Source: JAJFVC01 sp039698075
GTDB taxonomy: Bacteria; Planctomycetota; Planctomycetia; Pirellulales; Thermoguttaceae
Direction: 5' to 3'
Assembly (NCBI GenBank): GCA_039698075.1
Contig: JBDKTJ010000049.1
Location: 1-26,999 of the forward strand
DNA length: 26,999 nt
Shown: piece after piece, positions 8,557-16,292 of the stretch
How the letters are laid out: every line of letters starts with the position of its first letter
Numbering within the stretch: position 1 is the stretch's first letter
Position numbers and translations under genes: made by a program
The notes under the pieces: generated by a model
Seen by the model: only the letters and a program-made list of their open reading frames with translations
Told to the model about the DNA's origin: nothing
Databases searched by the model: none

Positions 8557-9260
8557 GGCAGCCGTTCCTCCGCGTCGAGGATCGCCTGTCGCGCTTCCAG
8601 CGGATCTTGCGCCTCATGGAGCGCGTTCAAACAGCCGGGCGATGCCAAGATGCGGCTCAGTCGGGCCAGCGTGCGCAGATGACCGCCGTCTTCCGTCGAG
8701 CAAACCAAAAAAAACACGTCGGTCAGGCAATCGGATCCGCCGAACGGGATGCCGGTGCTCGTGCAGCCCAAGGCCAGAAACGGTTGGGCCAAAATCTTCG
8801 CCATCGGACGACGCGGGTGCAGCAGCGCCACGCCGTTTTCGAGGGCCGTCGAGTGGAGATCTTCACGGGCCTTCACCGCGTTGGACATCTCTTTCACGTC
8901 CCAAAGCCAACCGGTCCGCGCGGCCAACTCGACCATCGAGTCGATCACGGAATTGCGGGTTCGGGCGAACAGCGGCGCCGCGATCGCCTCCAACGGCAGC
9001 AGTTCGGCGATCGACACGTCCTGGCGACTCTCGGGCGGCGTCGATTGTTCGAGCACGGCCTCGACCCGCAACAACTCGTTCTCGTTCGACAACCCGATGC
9101 GGTTTTCAAACCAATGATGAATGTCGGCCCTGGCAAAACGCCACCCGGCGGCCAGTTTTCGACCCGGCAGTTTACCCCGTTCCGCCAGTTTCTCTACCTG
9201 CTGGGGAGTTAGGTGCAAATAACGAGCCAGACTGTGCGAGTCAAAATCACTAAATGACAT
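8553..9260 (-). CDS. ptsN: HTH-PtsN fusion: excisionase-type DNA-binding domain plus PTS EIIA(Ntr)-like domain
   Basis: The N-terminal 55 residues form a MerR/excisionase-type helix-turn-helix (SLARYLHLTPQQVEKLAERG, ending in GWRFARADIHHWF). The C-terminal 150 residues are an EIIA domain of the nitrogen PTS class, with the phosphorylated histidine motif STALENGVALLHPR (H148). EIIA(Ntr) normally takes phosphate from NPr and regulates by protein contact; here an attached DNA-binding domain suggests direct promoter binding, perhaps with membrane-sugar or nitrogen status as input (inference). The start is ATG at MSFSDFD: upstream residues are non-homologous, low-complexity sequence. It has no Shine-Dalgarno site and possibly a very short leader. 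It overlaps the two-receiver gene by 4 nt. No NPr or EI gene is visible in the window. Confidence 0.85.
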   Translation of the reverse strand: MSFSDFDSHSLARYLHLTPQQVEKLAERGKLPGRKLAAGWRFARADIHHWFENRIGLSNENELLRVEAVLEQSTPPESRQDVSIAELLPLEAIAAPLFARTRNSVIDSMVELAARTGWLWDVKEMSNAVKAREDLHSTALENGVALLHPRRPMAKILAQPFLALGCTSTGIPFGGSDCLTDVFFLVCSTEDGGHLRTLARLSRILASPGCLNALHEAQDPLEARQAILDAEERLP

Positions 9261-9319
9261 AATGACTATATATTCGCCCAATATCGCTGGCTTGTCTAGA
9301 TCAACATGGGGGGCGTGGG

Positions 9320-9396
9320 ACGGGGGACGAGGTTTTTGTGGGGAGTAGGATGATCTCAAAATTTTTCGCCCCTCGCCCCCAATCCCTCGTCCCCGT
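9320..9396. repeat. Inverted GGGGACGAGG / CCTCGTCCCC repeat between ptsN and murE
   Basis: ACGGGGGACGAGG at 9320-9332 is matched by CCTCGTCCCCGT at 9385-9396, an 11-12 bp stem with one bulged G and a roughly 50-nt loop. The sequence between and around is also G-rich on one side and C-rich on the other. The core CCCCTCGTCCC recurs in the mraY 3' end (13903-13913), so this is probably a dispersed low-complexity repeat, not an operator. Confidence 0.6.
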
Positions 9397-9409
9397 TTCG
9401 ATTCTTCCC

Positions 9410-9437
9410 TTGACACAGCGGCTGGAATTCGGACAAT
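9410..9437 (+). promoter_or_regulatory. Sigma-70-type promoter for the mur block
   Basis: A perfect TTGACA (9410-9415) is separated by 16 nt from GACAAT (9432-9437, four of six consensus positions). Transcription would start near 9444, giving a leader of about 40 nt containing the GGAGG ribosome-binding site (9471-9475), 8 nt before the murE start. Confidence 0.7.
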
Positions 9438-9483
9438 CCCGCCGCTGGTCGGAATGGTTTGTTTAGGCATGGAGGCCTAAATC

Positions 9484-10956
9484 ATGCAAGCGTGTCCCGA
9501 GTTGGGACCATCGGCGAGTTTGCGGCGATTGCTGCCCGAAATGGAATGGGTCGGTGCCGAGGACGTCGCCTTGAGCGGTTGCACTTGCGATTCGCGCCAG
9601 GTTCATGGCGGCGAATTGTTCGTGGCATTGGCCGGTCAAAACTGCGACGGGCATGACTGCATCGCCGAGGCGGTCGCGCGGGGGTGCGTGGCGGTGCTCA
9701 GCGAGCGGCCCGTGCCCGATTGCAGCGTGCCGTGGTGCGCGGCGGCCGACGCCCGAGCCGCGTATGGCCGGTTGTGCCAAATATTGGCGGGCAATCCGAG
9801 CCGACAATTGAAACTGGTGGGCGTCACCGGCACGAACGGCAAGACGACGACGAGCTGTTTGATTGCGGGCGTTTTGACTGCGGCGGGCCACGACGTCGGG
9901 GTGTTGGGCACGTTGGGATATCTCGACGGCCGCGTGGTCGAGCCGGCCACGCACACCACGCCGCCGTCCGAACGGTTGGCGACGCTTCTGGCTCGAATGG
10001 TCCGCAACGGTTGTTCGCACGCGGTGATGGAGGTGTCGAGCCACGCACTGGATCAATCGCGAGTGGCCGGGGCGACGTTCGACGCAGCGTGTCTGACGAA
10101 CGTGACGCAAGATCACTTGGACTATCACGCCGATTTGCAGAGTTATCGTCGGGCGAAAGCAAAACTTTTCGATCACCTCAACGGCGAGGGGTTTGCGGTG
10201 TTCAACGCCGACGATCCCGGTTCGGCCGAGTTTTTGCGGCGATTTGACGGGCCGGCGTTGACGGTCGGCATCCAATCGGCCGCCGAAATCACGGCCGTGC
10301 CGCTCGAACAATGCACGAGCGAGCAGACGTTTCTGCTTTGCGCCGGCGCCGAGACCGTGCCGGTTCGCACGCAGATGATCGGTCGGCATCACATTTACAA
10401 CTGCATGACAGCCGCCGCGGTCGGGTTGGCCTACGGAATCAGTTTGACGACGGTGGCCGCGGGTTTGGAGTCGGTCGGGCATGTGCCGGGCCGCCTCGAA
10501 CGGATCGAGTGTGGGCAGCCGTTCGGCGTGTTTGTCGATTTCGCCCACACGCCCGACGCATTGCACCACGTATTGGCGACGTTGCGGGCGGTCACCTCGG
10601 GTCGGTTGATTTGCGTATTCGGCGCCGGCGGTCAGCGAGACCGCCAAAAGCGTCCGCGCATGGGCCGCGAGGTCGAGTTGGGCGCCGATCGGATCGTGCT
10701 GACCAATGACAATCCGCGTCACGAAGATCCGCAAGCGATTTTTCACGATGTTTTGGGCGGCTTTCATAGCCCCGGCATTGTGGAGGTGATTCCCGATCGG
10801 ACGTTGGCGATTTATCGGGCGTTGGGCGCCGCGCGACCGGGCGATTGCGTGTTGATCGCCGGCCGAGGGCACGAAACGTGTCAACTGGTCGGCGACGAGC
10901 GGGTGCCGTTGGACGACCGCGAAGTGGCCCGAGAGTGGCTCTACCAGGAACCATGA
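9484..10956 (+). CDS. murE: UDP-N-acetylmuramoyl-L-alanyl-D-glutamate--2,6-diaminopimelate ligase
   Basis: Cytoplasmic ATP-dependent Mur ligase that adds the third peptide residue to UDP-MurNAc-L-Ala-D-Glu. The 490 residues show the three Mur domains: an N-terminal UDP-binding domain with CDSRQV, a central ATPase domain with VTGTNGKTTT (residues 114-123) and EVSSHALDQSRV, and a C-terminal domain with GRLERIE and the substrate motif DNPRHEDP (D409-R412). DNPR is the motif of meso-diaminopimelate enzymes, so the predicted peptidoglycan is of the DAP type, in line with reports of peptidoglycan in planctomycetes. GGAGG lies 8 nt upstream of the ATG. It is the first gene of the cluster and is followed 107 nt later by murF. 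Very secure. Confidence 0.97.
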   Translation: MQACPELGPSASLRRLLPEMEWVGAEDVALSGCTCDSRQVHGGELFVALAGQNCDGHDCIAEAVARGCVAVLSERPVPDCSVPWCAAADARAAYGRLCQILAGNPSRQLKLVGVTGTNGKTTTSCLIAGVLTAAGHDVGVLGTLGYLDGRVVEPATHTTPPSERLATLLARMVRNGCSHAVMEVSSHALDQSRVAGATFDAACLTNVTQDHLDYHADLQSYRRAKAKLFDHLNGEGFAVFNADDPGSAEFLRRFDGPALTVGIQSAAEITAVPLEQCTSEQTFLLCAGAETVPVRTQMIGRHHIYNCMTAAAVGLAYGISLTTVAAGLESVGHVPGRLERIECGQPFGVFVDFAHTPDALHHVLATLRAVTSGRLICVFGAGGQRDRQKRPRMGREVELGADRIVLTNDNPRHEDPQAIFHDVLGGFHSPGIVEVIPDRTLAIYRALGAARPGDCVLIAGRGHETCQLVGDERVPLDDREVAREWLYQEP

Positions 10957-11063
10957 ACGAAAAAAACATTGCCGTTGCAGGAGAACTTTTGCGGCATTGC
11001 GGGCGTCCTTGTTTCAGACTTTTTGACCTCCGATGTTTTGACCCCTGACCTCGGATTTTTATC

Positions 11064-12455
11064 ATGTCCACGCTCAGCGAACTCCATCGTGCGATCGGCG
11101 GACGGTTGCGTTGCAGCGACGCGCCGGGATCCGCCGACCCGTCGCCGCTGGGACCGGTGCAGAGCGACAGCCGACGCATCGAGCCGGGCAACGTGTTTTG
11201 GGCCCTGCGAGGGCCGAATCATCATGGCGAAATGTTTCTCGACGAGGCGTTTCGCCGGGGCGCGTCGGGCGCCGTGGTGAGCGACGAATCGCCGCGGCCC
11301 GAGGGCCGTTGGATGCTTCAGGTGTCCGACGCCCAGCAGTCGCTCGAAACCTGGGCGCAGTGGCGGCGTCGCCGATCGATGGCGGCCGTGGTGGCGGTCA
11401 CCGGCAGCGCCGGCAAGACCACCGCGCGGCAGATGATCGACGCCGTGCTGGAGTCGCGGTTGCGAGGAACGGCCAGCCCCGGAAATTTCAACAATCGCAT
11501 CGGTGTGCCGCTGAGCATGACGGCCATCGAGCCCGAACATGACTACGCGGTGCTGGAAATGGGCGCCAGCGCGCCGGGCGAGATCGCCGAGTTGGCCGAG
11601 TTGGCTTGGCCGCAGATCGGCGTGATTACCTGCGTCGGCGACGCCCACCTCGGCGGATTCGGAAGCCGGCAGGCGATCGCACGGGCCAAAGCCGAATTGC
11701 TGGCCGCGTTGCCGACCGACGGCGCGGCGGTGGTGGCCGACGATCCGCTGCTGCGCGAAGCCGCCGGACGATGCGCCGCGCCGGTCGTGTGGGTCGGAAG
11801 CGACGATCGCTGCGATTTGCGGGCGACCGACGTCGAAAGCGCGCGCGGCCGTTTGACGTTTACGGTCGACGGTTGCGAGTTTTGCGTGCCGGTGTGGGGC
11901 CGCCATCATTTGACCGCCGCGTTGTGTGCGTTGGCCGTGGGCCGGATGTTCGGAATCCGACTCGAAGAAATGGCCGACTCGCTGCGAGCATTTCGGCCGA
12001 TGCCGATGCGCTGCGACGTGCGGGAAATCGGCGGCGCGACGATTATCGACGACACGTACAACTCGAATCCGACGGCGATGCGGGCCGCGTTGGAATTATT
12101 GCGGGACATCGACGCGCCGGGCCGGCGGATCGTTATTTGCGGCGACATGGCCGAATTGGGCGAGCAGTCCATCTCGTTGCACGACGAAATGGGCCGGCAG
12201 ATCGTCGACCTCGGCCGGGCCGAATGGCTCGTGGCGTGCGGCGAGTTTTCTCATCAGGTGGTCCAGGGCGCCTGCGCCGTCGGGATGCCGCAGGGCCACG
12301 CCATCTCTTGCCCAAGCGTCGATCAGTCGGTGCCGTATGTCTGCAAAACGATTTCGCCCGGCGACGTCGTGCTCATCAAAGGCTCGCGCAAGATGTGCAT
12401 GGAACGGCTGGTCGAGGCGATTTTGGGAGAAAAGGAACAAGAGGCGGTTGCGTAG
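11064..12455 (+). CDS. murF: UDP-N-acetylmuramoyl-tripeptide--D-alanyl-D-alanine ligase
   Basis: Adds the D-Ala-D-Ala dipeptide to UDP-MurNAc-tripeptide in the cytoplasm, the last soluble step before MraY. At 463 residues it has normal family length. Visible motifs are SDSRRIEPGNVFWALRG in the N-terminal domain, the P-loop VTGSAGKTTA (residues 112-121), NFNNRIGVPLS, the catalytic segment AVLEMGASAPGEIAEL, and DDTYNSNPTAMRAAL with GDMAELGE in the C-terminal domain. There is only a weak CGGA upstream of the ATG. The murE-murF gap contains an AT-rich, near-repetitive stretch (TTTTTGACCTCCG and TTTTGACCCCTGACCTCGG) of the low-complexity type seen elsewhere in this genome segment. Confidence 0.96.
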   Translation: MSTLSELHRAIGGRLRCSDAPGSADPSPLGPVQSDSRRIEPGNVFWALRGPNHHGEMFLDEAFRRGASGAVVSDESPRPEGRWMLQVSDAQQSLETWAQWRRRRSMAAVVAVTGSAGKTTARQMIDAVLESRLRGTASPGNFNNRIGVPLSMTAIEPEHDYAVLEMGASAPGEIAELAELAWPQIGVITCVGDAHLGGFGSRQAIARAKAELLAALPTDGAAVVADDPLLREAAGRCAAPVVWVGSDDRCDLRATDVESARGRLTFTVDGCEFCVPVWGRHHLTAALCALAVGRMFGIRLEEMADSLRAFRPMPMRCDVREIGGATIIDDTYNSNPTAMRAALELLRDIDAPGRRIVICGDMAELGEQSISLHDEMGRQIVDLGRAEWLVACGEFSHQVVQGACAVGMPQGHAISCPSVDQSVPYVCKTISPGDVVLIKGSRKMCMERLVEAILGEKEQEAVA

Positions 12456-12760
12456 TCGTTCCCCCTCTCTTTTTGGAAAAGCGAAAAAACAGAAGGAACC
12501 ATTGAAAAGACTTCGTCGCTGGCGTCGGGTTTGCGGGAACTTGACGCTTACCCCTCCCTCCTTGGGTAGGAGCAACAGTTTGCCGACGATGCGGCCACTG
12601 GGTCGGTCGCGTCGGCGAACGCTTCACGACGAAGTCTTCGACTGAGCGCCGGGGCGGCGCGAACAGCGTCGTCCCGGCGCTCAGGGATATTTTTTGGCCC
12701 GTGGAGAGACGAGCCGACGTCGAGTCCCGCGGCTCTCCACCCTGCCTCTCCATGTGATCC
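12456..12760 (+). other. Structured murF-mraY spacer (305 nt)
   Basis: No gene is supported here. The spacer contains three nested or sequential inverted repeats: a 12-bp pair AAGACTTCGTCG (12507-12518) and CGACGAAGTCTT (12627-12638); an 11-bp terminator-like hairpin ending in six T (listed separately); and GTGGAGAG (12701-12708) with CTCTCCAC (12733-12740). The last could occlude the region just before the mraY start, which has no good ribosome-binding site. An in-frame TGA immediately upstream of the mraY ATG rules out a longer MraY. Confidence 0.7.
12643..12695 (+). terminator. Terminator or attenuator hairpin between murF and mraY
   Basis: A perfect 11-bp stem (TGAGCGCCGGG with CCCGGCGCTCA, loop 19 nt) is followed after GGGATA by six T. 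It has the form of an intrinsic terminator but lies inside a same-strand gene cluster, so it may partly attenuate mraY-murG-cdsA expression or mark a transcript boundary. Confidence 0.65.
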
Positions 12761-13942
12761 ATGCTTCTTTGGCTTTTGCATCATCTGTCGAATGGTTCCG
12801 CTGCCGTGCTTGCATGGGAGAAGATCACTCCGCGCGCGGCGCTGGCGGCCGGGCTCAGTTTCGCGGCGGCGGTGCTTTTGGGTCCTCGATGGATCGGTTG
12901 GCTTCGTCGCCGGTTTCGTGAACCGATCAAATCGGATTCGGAGGAAATCGCCCGGCTGCATCAAGAAAAAAACGCCACGCCGACCATGGGCGGATTGTTC
13001 CTGGTCGCGGCGATGTTGGTCTCCGTGTTGTTGTTGGGCGATTGGCGAAACGGACTGCTCGCACCGGCGCTGGTCGTGTTGGTCGGCATGACGTTGTTGG
13101 GCATGGTCGACGATCTGGTCAAGCTGCGCAGCGCGGCCAAAGGGCTTTCGGTTCGCGGCAAATTGGCGGGGCAGTTGCTGATCGCCGGCGCGGCGGCGTG
13201 GCTGTTGTACGAACAGCAGGCGGGCGTGCCCGACGGATTGATGTTGCGCGTGCCGCTGGTCGACGTTTCGTTTTCGCTGGGGTTTTGGTTCATTCCGCTG
13301 GCCATGGTGGTGATAGTCGGCGCGTCGAACGCCGTCAATTTGACCGATGGGCTCGACGGGTTGGCCAGCGGATGTCTGATCGCGGCCACCGTGGCGATGA
13401 CCGGGTTGGTGTATGCGGCGGGCCATGCCGGTTGGGCGGCGTACTTGGGCGTCACGCGCATCCCGCAGGCCGGCGAGATGACCGTCCTGGCCGGCGCGAT
13501 GATCGGCGCGCTGCTCGGGTTTTTGTGGTTCAATTGTCATCCAGCCCAGGTGTTCATGGGCAACACGGGCTCGCTGCCGTTGGGCGGTCTGCTCGGCGTG
13601 TTGGCCGTCATCTCGCGGCAGGAGTTGCTGTTGGTCGTTATTGCCGGAGTGTTCGTGGCCGAGGCGGCGAGCGTTCTGCTGCAAGTGGGCTATTACAAAT
13701 GGAGTCATCGCCGGCTGTTTCGCTGCGCTCCGCTGCATCATCATTTTCAATTGCTCGGCTGGTCGGAAAACAAGATCGTCGTGAGGTTTTGGATCGCCGC
13801 CGCGCTGTGTGCGTTGGTCGGCGTCGCATCGCTGAAGCGTCCTGGCGGGGAGCCGAGAGAGACGCGAGAAGAAGTCGTCCGACAAGTTGACTTCGAGCCT
13901 CTCCCCTCGTCCCTCTCCTCGGTCCCCTGTGTGAAACGATGA
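12761..13942 (+). CDS. mraY: Phospho-N-acetylmuramoyl-pentapeptide-transferase
   Basis: Integral membrane enzyme transferring phospho-MurNAc-pentapeptide from UDP to undecaprenyl phosphate to form lipid I. The 393 residues include about ten membrane helices and the family motifs ATPTMGG (residues about 72-78), MVDDLVKL, NAVNLTDGLDGLASG and HHHFQLLGW. The C-terminal tail beyond about residue 355 (GGEPRETREEVV and then LPSSLSSVP) is longer than usual and is partly encoded by the C-rich CCCCTCGTCCC repeat seen upstream of murE. The stop overlaps the murG start by ATGA, giving translational coupling. In the textbook cluster murD and ftsW follow mraY; here both are missing. Confidence 0.96.
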   Translation: MLLWLLHHLSNGSAAVLAWEKITPRAALAAGLSFAAAVLLGPRWIGWLRRRFREPIKSDSEEIARLHQEKNATPTMGGLFLVAAMLVSVLLLGDWRNGLLAPALVVLVGMTLLGMVDDLVKLRSAAKGLSVRGKLAGQLLIAGAAAWLLYEQQAGVPDGLMLRVPLVDVSFSLGFWFIPLAMVVIVGASNAVNLTDGLDGLASGCLIAATVAMTGLVYAAGHAGWAAYLGVTRIPQAGEMTVLAGAMIGALLGFLWFNCHPAQVFMGNTGSLPLGGLLGVLAVISRQELLLVVIAGVFVAEAASVLLQVGYYKWSHRRLFRCAPLHHHFQLLGWSENKIVVRFWIAAALCALVGVASLKRPGGEPRETREEVVRQVDFEPLPSSLSSVPCVKR

Positions 13943-15066
13943 ATGGGCTTCATGTCGTATTTTCCGGCGGCGGCACCGGGGGACATTTGTTCCCGGGCCT
14001 TGCAGTGGCCGAACGTTTGACGGCTCGGGCGCCGGGGCTGCGCATCACCTTTTGCGGAACCGGAAAATCGTTCGAACGCAGATTGGTCGAGGCGGCCGGA
14101 TTCGACTATTTCACGTTGCCCGCCCGACCGATGCCGCGAGGACCGCGCGAGGCCGTGGCGTTCGTGGTTGAAAATCTGACGAGCTATCTGGCCGCCGGGC
14201 AGTTTTTGCGAAACCAGCGTGTGTCGGCCGTCGTGGGATTGGGCGGATACGCAAGCGCGCCGATGGCCAGGGCCGCCGTTGGACGCCGTGTGCCGCTGGT
14301 GTTGTTAGAACAAAACGCCGTGGCCGGCAAAGCCACGCGATGGCTGGCCCGACATGCCGCGCTGGTCTGCACGTCGTTCGAAGAGACCGTCGGACTGGAA
14401 ACCGAAAGCCCGGTCCGCGTCACGGGAAATCCAGTGCGGAGAATCCCGAACGTTCAACAGCATCTCTCTGCGCTCCACGCTCCACGCTCTACGTTGTTGG
14501 TTCTCGGCGGCAGCGGCGGGGCTCGGGCGTTGAATGAGAATTTGCCTCGGGCGTTGCACAAAGTTCGTTCGCAGTTGACCGGTTGGCGCATCGTGCATCA
14601 GTCGGGCCATGCCGATTTCGAGGCCACGCGGACGCTGTATCGAAAATTGGATTTGCCGGCCTTGGTGGCTCCGTTTTTCGGCGACATGCCGGCGGTGTTG
14701 GCGTCGACCGATTTGGCAATCTGCCGCGCCGGCGGGACGACGTTGGCCGAATTGTCGGCGGCCGGAACGCCCACGGTGTTGGTGCCGTATCCGCATGCAA
14801 CGGACGACCATCAAGCGGCCAACGCCCGGTACTACACCGTCGGCGGCGGATCCGTTACAATCGACCAACGCGCCGTGGTCGGACGATTGGACGACGAGTT
14901 GGCCGACGCCCTGTGCTTTTTGCTCGCCAACGACGAGTTGCGACGATTCATGGCCGCGGCGATGCGGCGTTTGGCCCGACCCCATGCGGCCGACGAGGTG
15001 GCCGAGTTGCTGTGGTCGATCGTCAGCAGCCGCTCGGTCGTTCCGGCGATGTCGGATGCGGTGTGA
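13939..15066 (+). CDS. murG: UDP-N-acetylglucosamine--lipid I N-acetylglucosaminyltransferase
   Basis: Peripheral membrane GT28 glycosyltransferase converting lipid I to lipid II. The 375 residues show the N-terminal glycine loop FSGGGTGGHLFPGLA (residues 8-22), GLGGYAS, LEQNAVAGKA, the linker motif VTGNPVR, the second-domain VLGGSGGARALNEN and the UDP-GlcNAc site AGGTTLAELSAAGTPTVLVP ending in HQAANA. Start and mraY stop overlap by 4 nt. Between the two Rossmann domains the sequence HLSALHAPRSTLL is encoded by a CTCCACGC repeat that is not part of the family pattern; it sits in the flexible linker, so the enzyme is probably intact. murC, which often follows murG, is absent; cdsA follows instead. 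Confidence 0.96.
   Translation: MNGLHVVFSGGGTGGHLFPGLAVAERLTARAPGLRITFCGTGKSFERRLVEAAGFDYFTLPARPMPRGPREAVAFVVENLTSYLAAGQFLRNQRVSAVVGLGGYASAPMARAAVGRRVPLVLLEQNAVAGKATRWLARHAALVCTSFEETVGLETESPVRVTGNPVRRIPNVQQHLSALHAPRSTLLVLGGSGGARALNENLPRALHKVRSQLTGWRIVHQSGHADFEATRTLYRKLDLPALVAPFFGDMPAVLASTDLAICRAGGTTLAELSAAGTPTVLVPYPHATDDHQAANARYYTVGGGSVTIDQRAVVGRLDDELADALCFLLANDELRRFMAAAMRRLARPHAADEVAELLWSIVSSRSVVPAMSDAV
14463..14492 (+). repeat. CTCCACGC repeat inserted in the murG linker
   Basis: Imperfect tandem copies of GCTCCACGCTC within the murG reading frame, adding residues around SALHAPRST between the two GT28 domains. The 12-nt core CTCCACGCTCCA recurs in the mntP leader at about 18118-18129. Confidence 0.7.
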
Positions 15067-15094
15067 CGAACGTTTCAACGGGGGATCGAACATC

Positions 15095-16000
15095 ATGCTT
15101 CGCTGGCGACTGCTTTTGGGAACGCTTTTGATCGCCGCGCTGGTCGGGTTGTGTTGGCTGGACGCGCGGGCCTCGCTGCCGGGCGCGTGGCTGCTGCCGG
15201 TGGCGCTTGCGGCCGCCGCGTTGGCGACGCGGGAAGTTTTGGACCTGGCCACGCTGGCACAATTGCGCCCGCTGCGAGGGACGGTCTATTGCGGAAACAT
15301 GCTGGCCGTGTTAGGCAGTTGGCTGCTGACGCTTCGACCCGTCTTGGAGCGGAGCGTCGAAACCCACGGGGCCGTTCAAGAATGGATGATCCGCGGTGCG
15401 ACCGGCGCCGGGGTTTTCTTGGCCCTGGGCGCGGCGGTGTTGCTGGTTGTTCTTGGCGAGTTGTTTCGCTATCGGCAGCCCGGCGGCAACATGGCCAATC
15501 TGGCGGCCGGCGTGTTCGCGGTCGTGTACGTCGGACTGATGCTCAGTTTTGCGATCCAACTGCGCGGCTACGGACTTGGGGCGTTGGCGGCGTGGATTCT
15601 CGTGGTCAAGATGGGCGACACGGGCGCGTATTTCACGGGCCGACTGTTCGGCAAACACAAATTGGCCCCGCGCATCAGTCCGGGCAAGACCGTTGAAGGC
15701 GCCGTTGGGGCGTTGGCGTGTTCTTGTTTGGGCGCGTGGCTTGCCGTCACATTTTTTAGCCCGAAAATCGCACAAGGTTCAACGACCGGGGCCTGGTGGG
15801 GCTGGGTCGTGTTCGGGCTGCTGGTCGGCACGGCCGGCATGTTGGGCGATCTGGCCGAGTCGCTTCTGAAACGCGACGTCGGCGTCAAGGATTCGAGCAC
15901 GTGGCTGCCCGGCTTCGGCGGCGTGCTGGACATTTTGGATTCCCTGCTGCTTTCCGCGCCCGTGGCATGGTTTTGCTGCGCGCTCGGACTGCTCAGATAG
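15095..16000 (+). CDS. cdsA: Phosphatidate cytidylyltransferase (CDP-diglyceride synthase)
   Basis: Membrane enzyme making CDP-diacylglycerol from phosphatidate and CTP, the branch point of phospholipid synthesis. The 301-residue protein has about eight hydrophobic helices and the CdsA segments KMGDTGAYFTGRLFGKHKLA, ISPGKTVEGAVG and GDLAESLLKRDVGVKDS with LPGFGGVLDILDSLL. The last departs from the classical signature: the GHGG histidine is F, and the DRxD arginine is I. The ATG at MLRWRLL is chosen because it begins the first membrane helix; an upstream in-frame ATG at 15056 would overlap murG. It lies 28 nt after murG and probably belongs to the same transcript. Assignment is firm, with the caveat on signature residues. 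Confidence 0.92.
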   Translation: MLRWRLLLGTLLIAALVGLCWLDARASLPGAWLLPVALAAAALATREVLDLATLAQLRPLRGTVYCGNMLAVLGSWLLTLRPVLERSVETHGAVQEWMIRGATGAGVFLALGAAVLLVVLGELFRYRQPGGNMANLAAGVFAVVYVGLMLSFAIQLRGYGLGALAAWILVVKMGDTGAYFTGRLFGKHKLAPRISPGKTVEGAVGALACSCLGAWLAVTFFSPKIAQGSTTGAWWGWVVFGLLVGTAGMLGDLAESLLKRDVGVKDSSTWLPGFGGVLDILDSLLLSAPVAWFCCALGLLR

Positions 16001-16011
16001 TCGCCATCAAC

Positions 16012-16042
16012 AAAAAAACCCGCGGACGTCCTTGTCCGTGGG
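16012..16042 (-). terminator. Hairpin with T7 tail after cdsA, read on the minus strand
   Basis: The stem CCCGCGGAC / GTCCGTGGG (nine pairs, one G-T) spans 16019-16042 with a 6-nt loop. On the minus strand it is followed by seven T (16018-16012), the form of an intrinsic terminator. It lies about 250 nt past the stop of the minus-strand oleC-like gene and 18 nt past the plus-strand cdsA stop. It resembles hairpins after the Trm112 and rnc genes. Confidence 0.75.
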
Positions 16043-16292
16043 CTCGAATAACGAGCGAAGCGCCGTCAAAAAGGACAGAGCTTGCCCGTTAGCTATCGCG
16101 AGGTGAAAGAAGGCCTGCCCAAAAAAATCGCGCGAAGAAAAAAGACATGGTTTGGAGAAAGAACCACCCAAGAAGTCAGGCGCGAATTGACATTTCAAAA
16201 GATGTTTCAAACGACGCTGGCCCGATCATATCAGATTCGGCGATCTTGTCAATGATTTGGCGGCGCATTTCTTTGCGTGTGGAAAATTGCGA

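Noticed and set aside
9463..10884. 473-codon minus-strand frame opposite murE, and similar frames opposite mraY and murG
   Set aside because: Antisense shadows of certain genes with histidine/arginine-rich composition.
16007..16210. 67-codon minus-strand frame after oleC
   Set aside because: It includes the terminator hairpin and repeat-like sequence; no ribosome-binding site. More likely a repeat than a gene.
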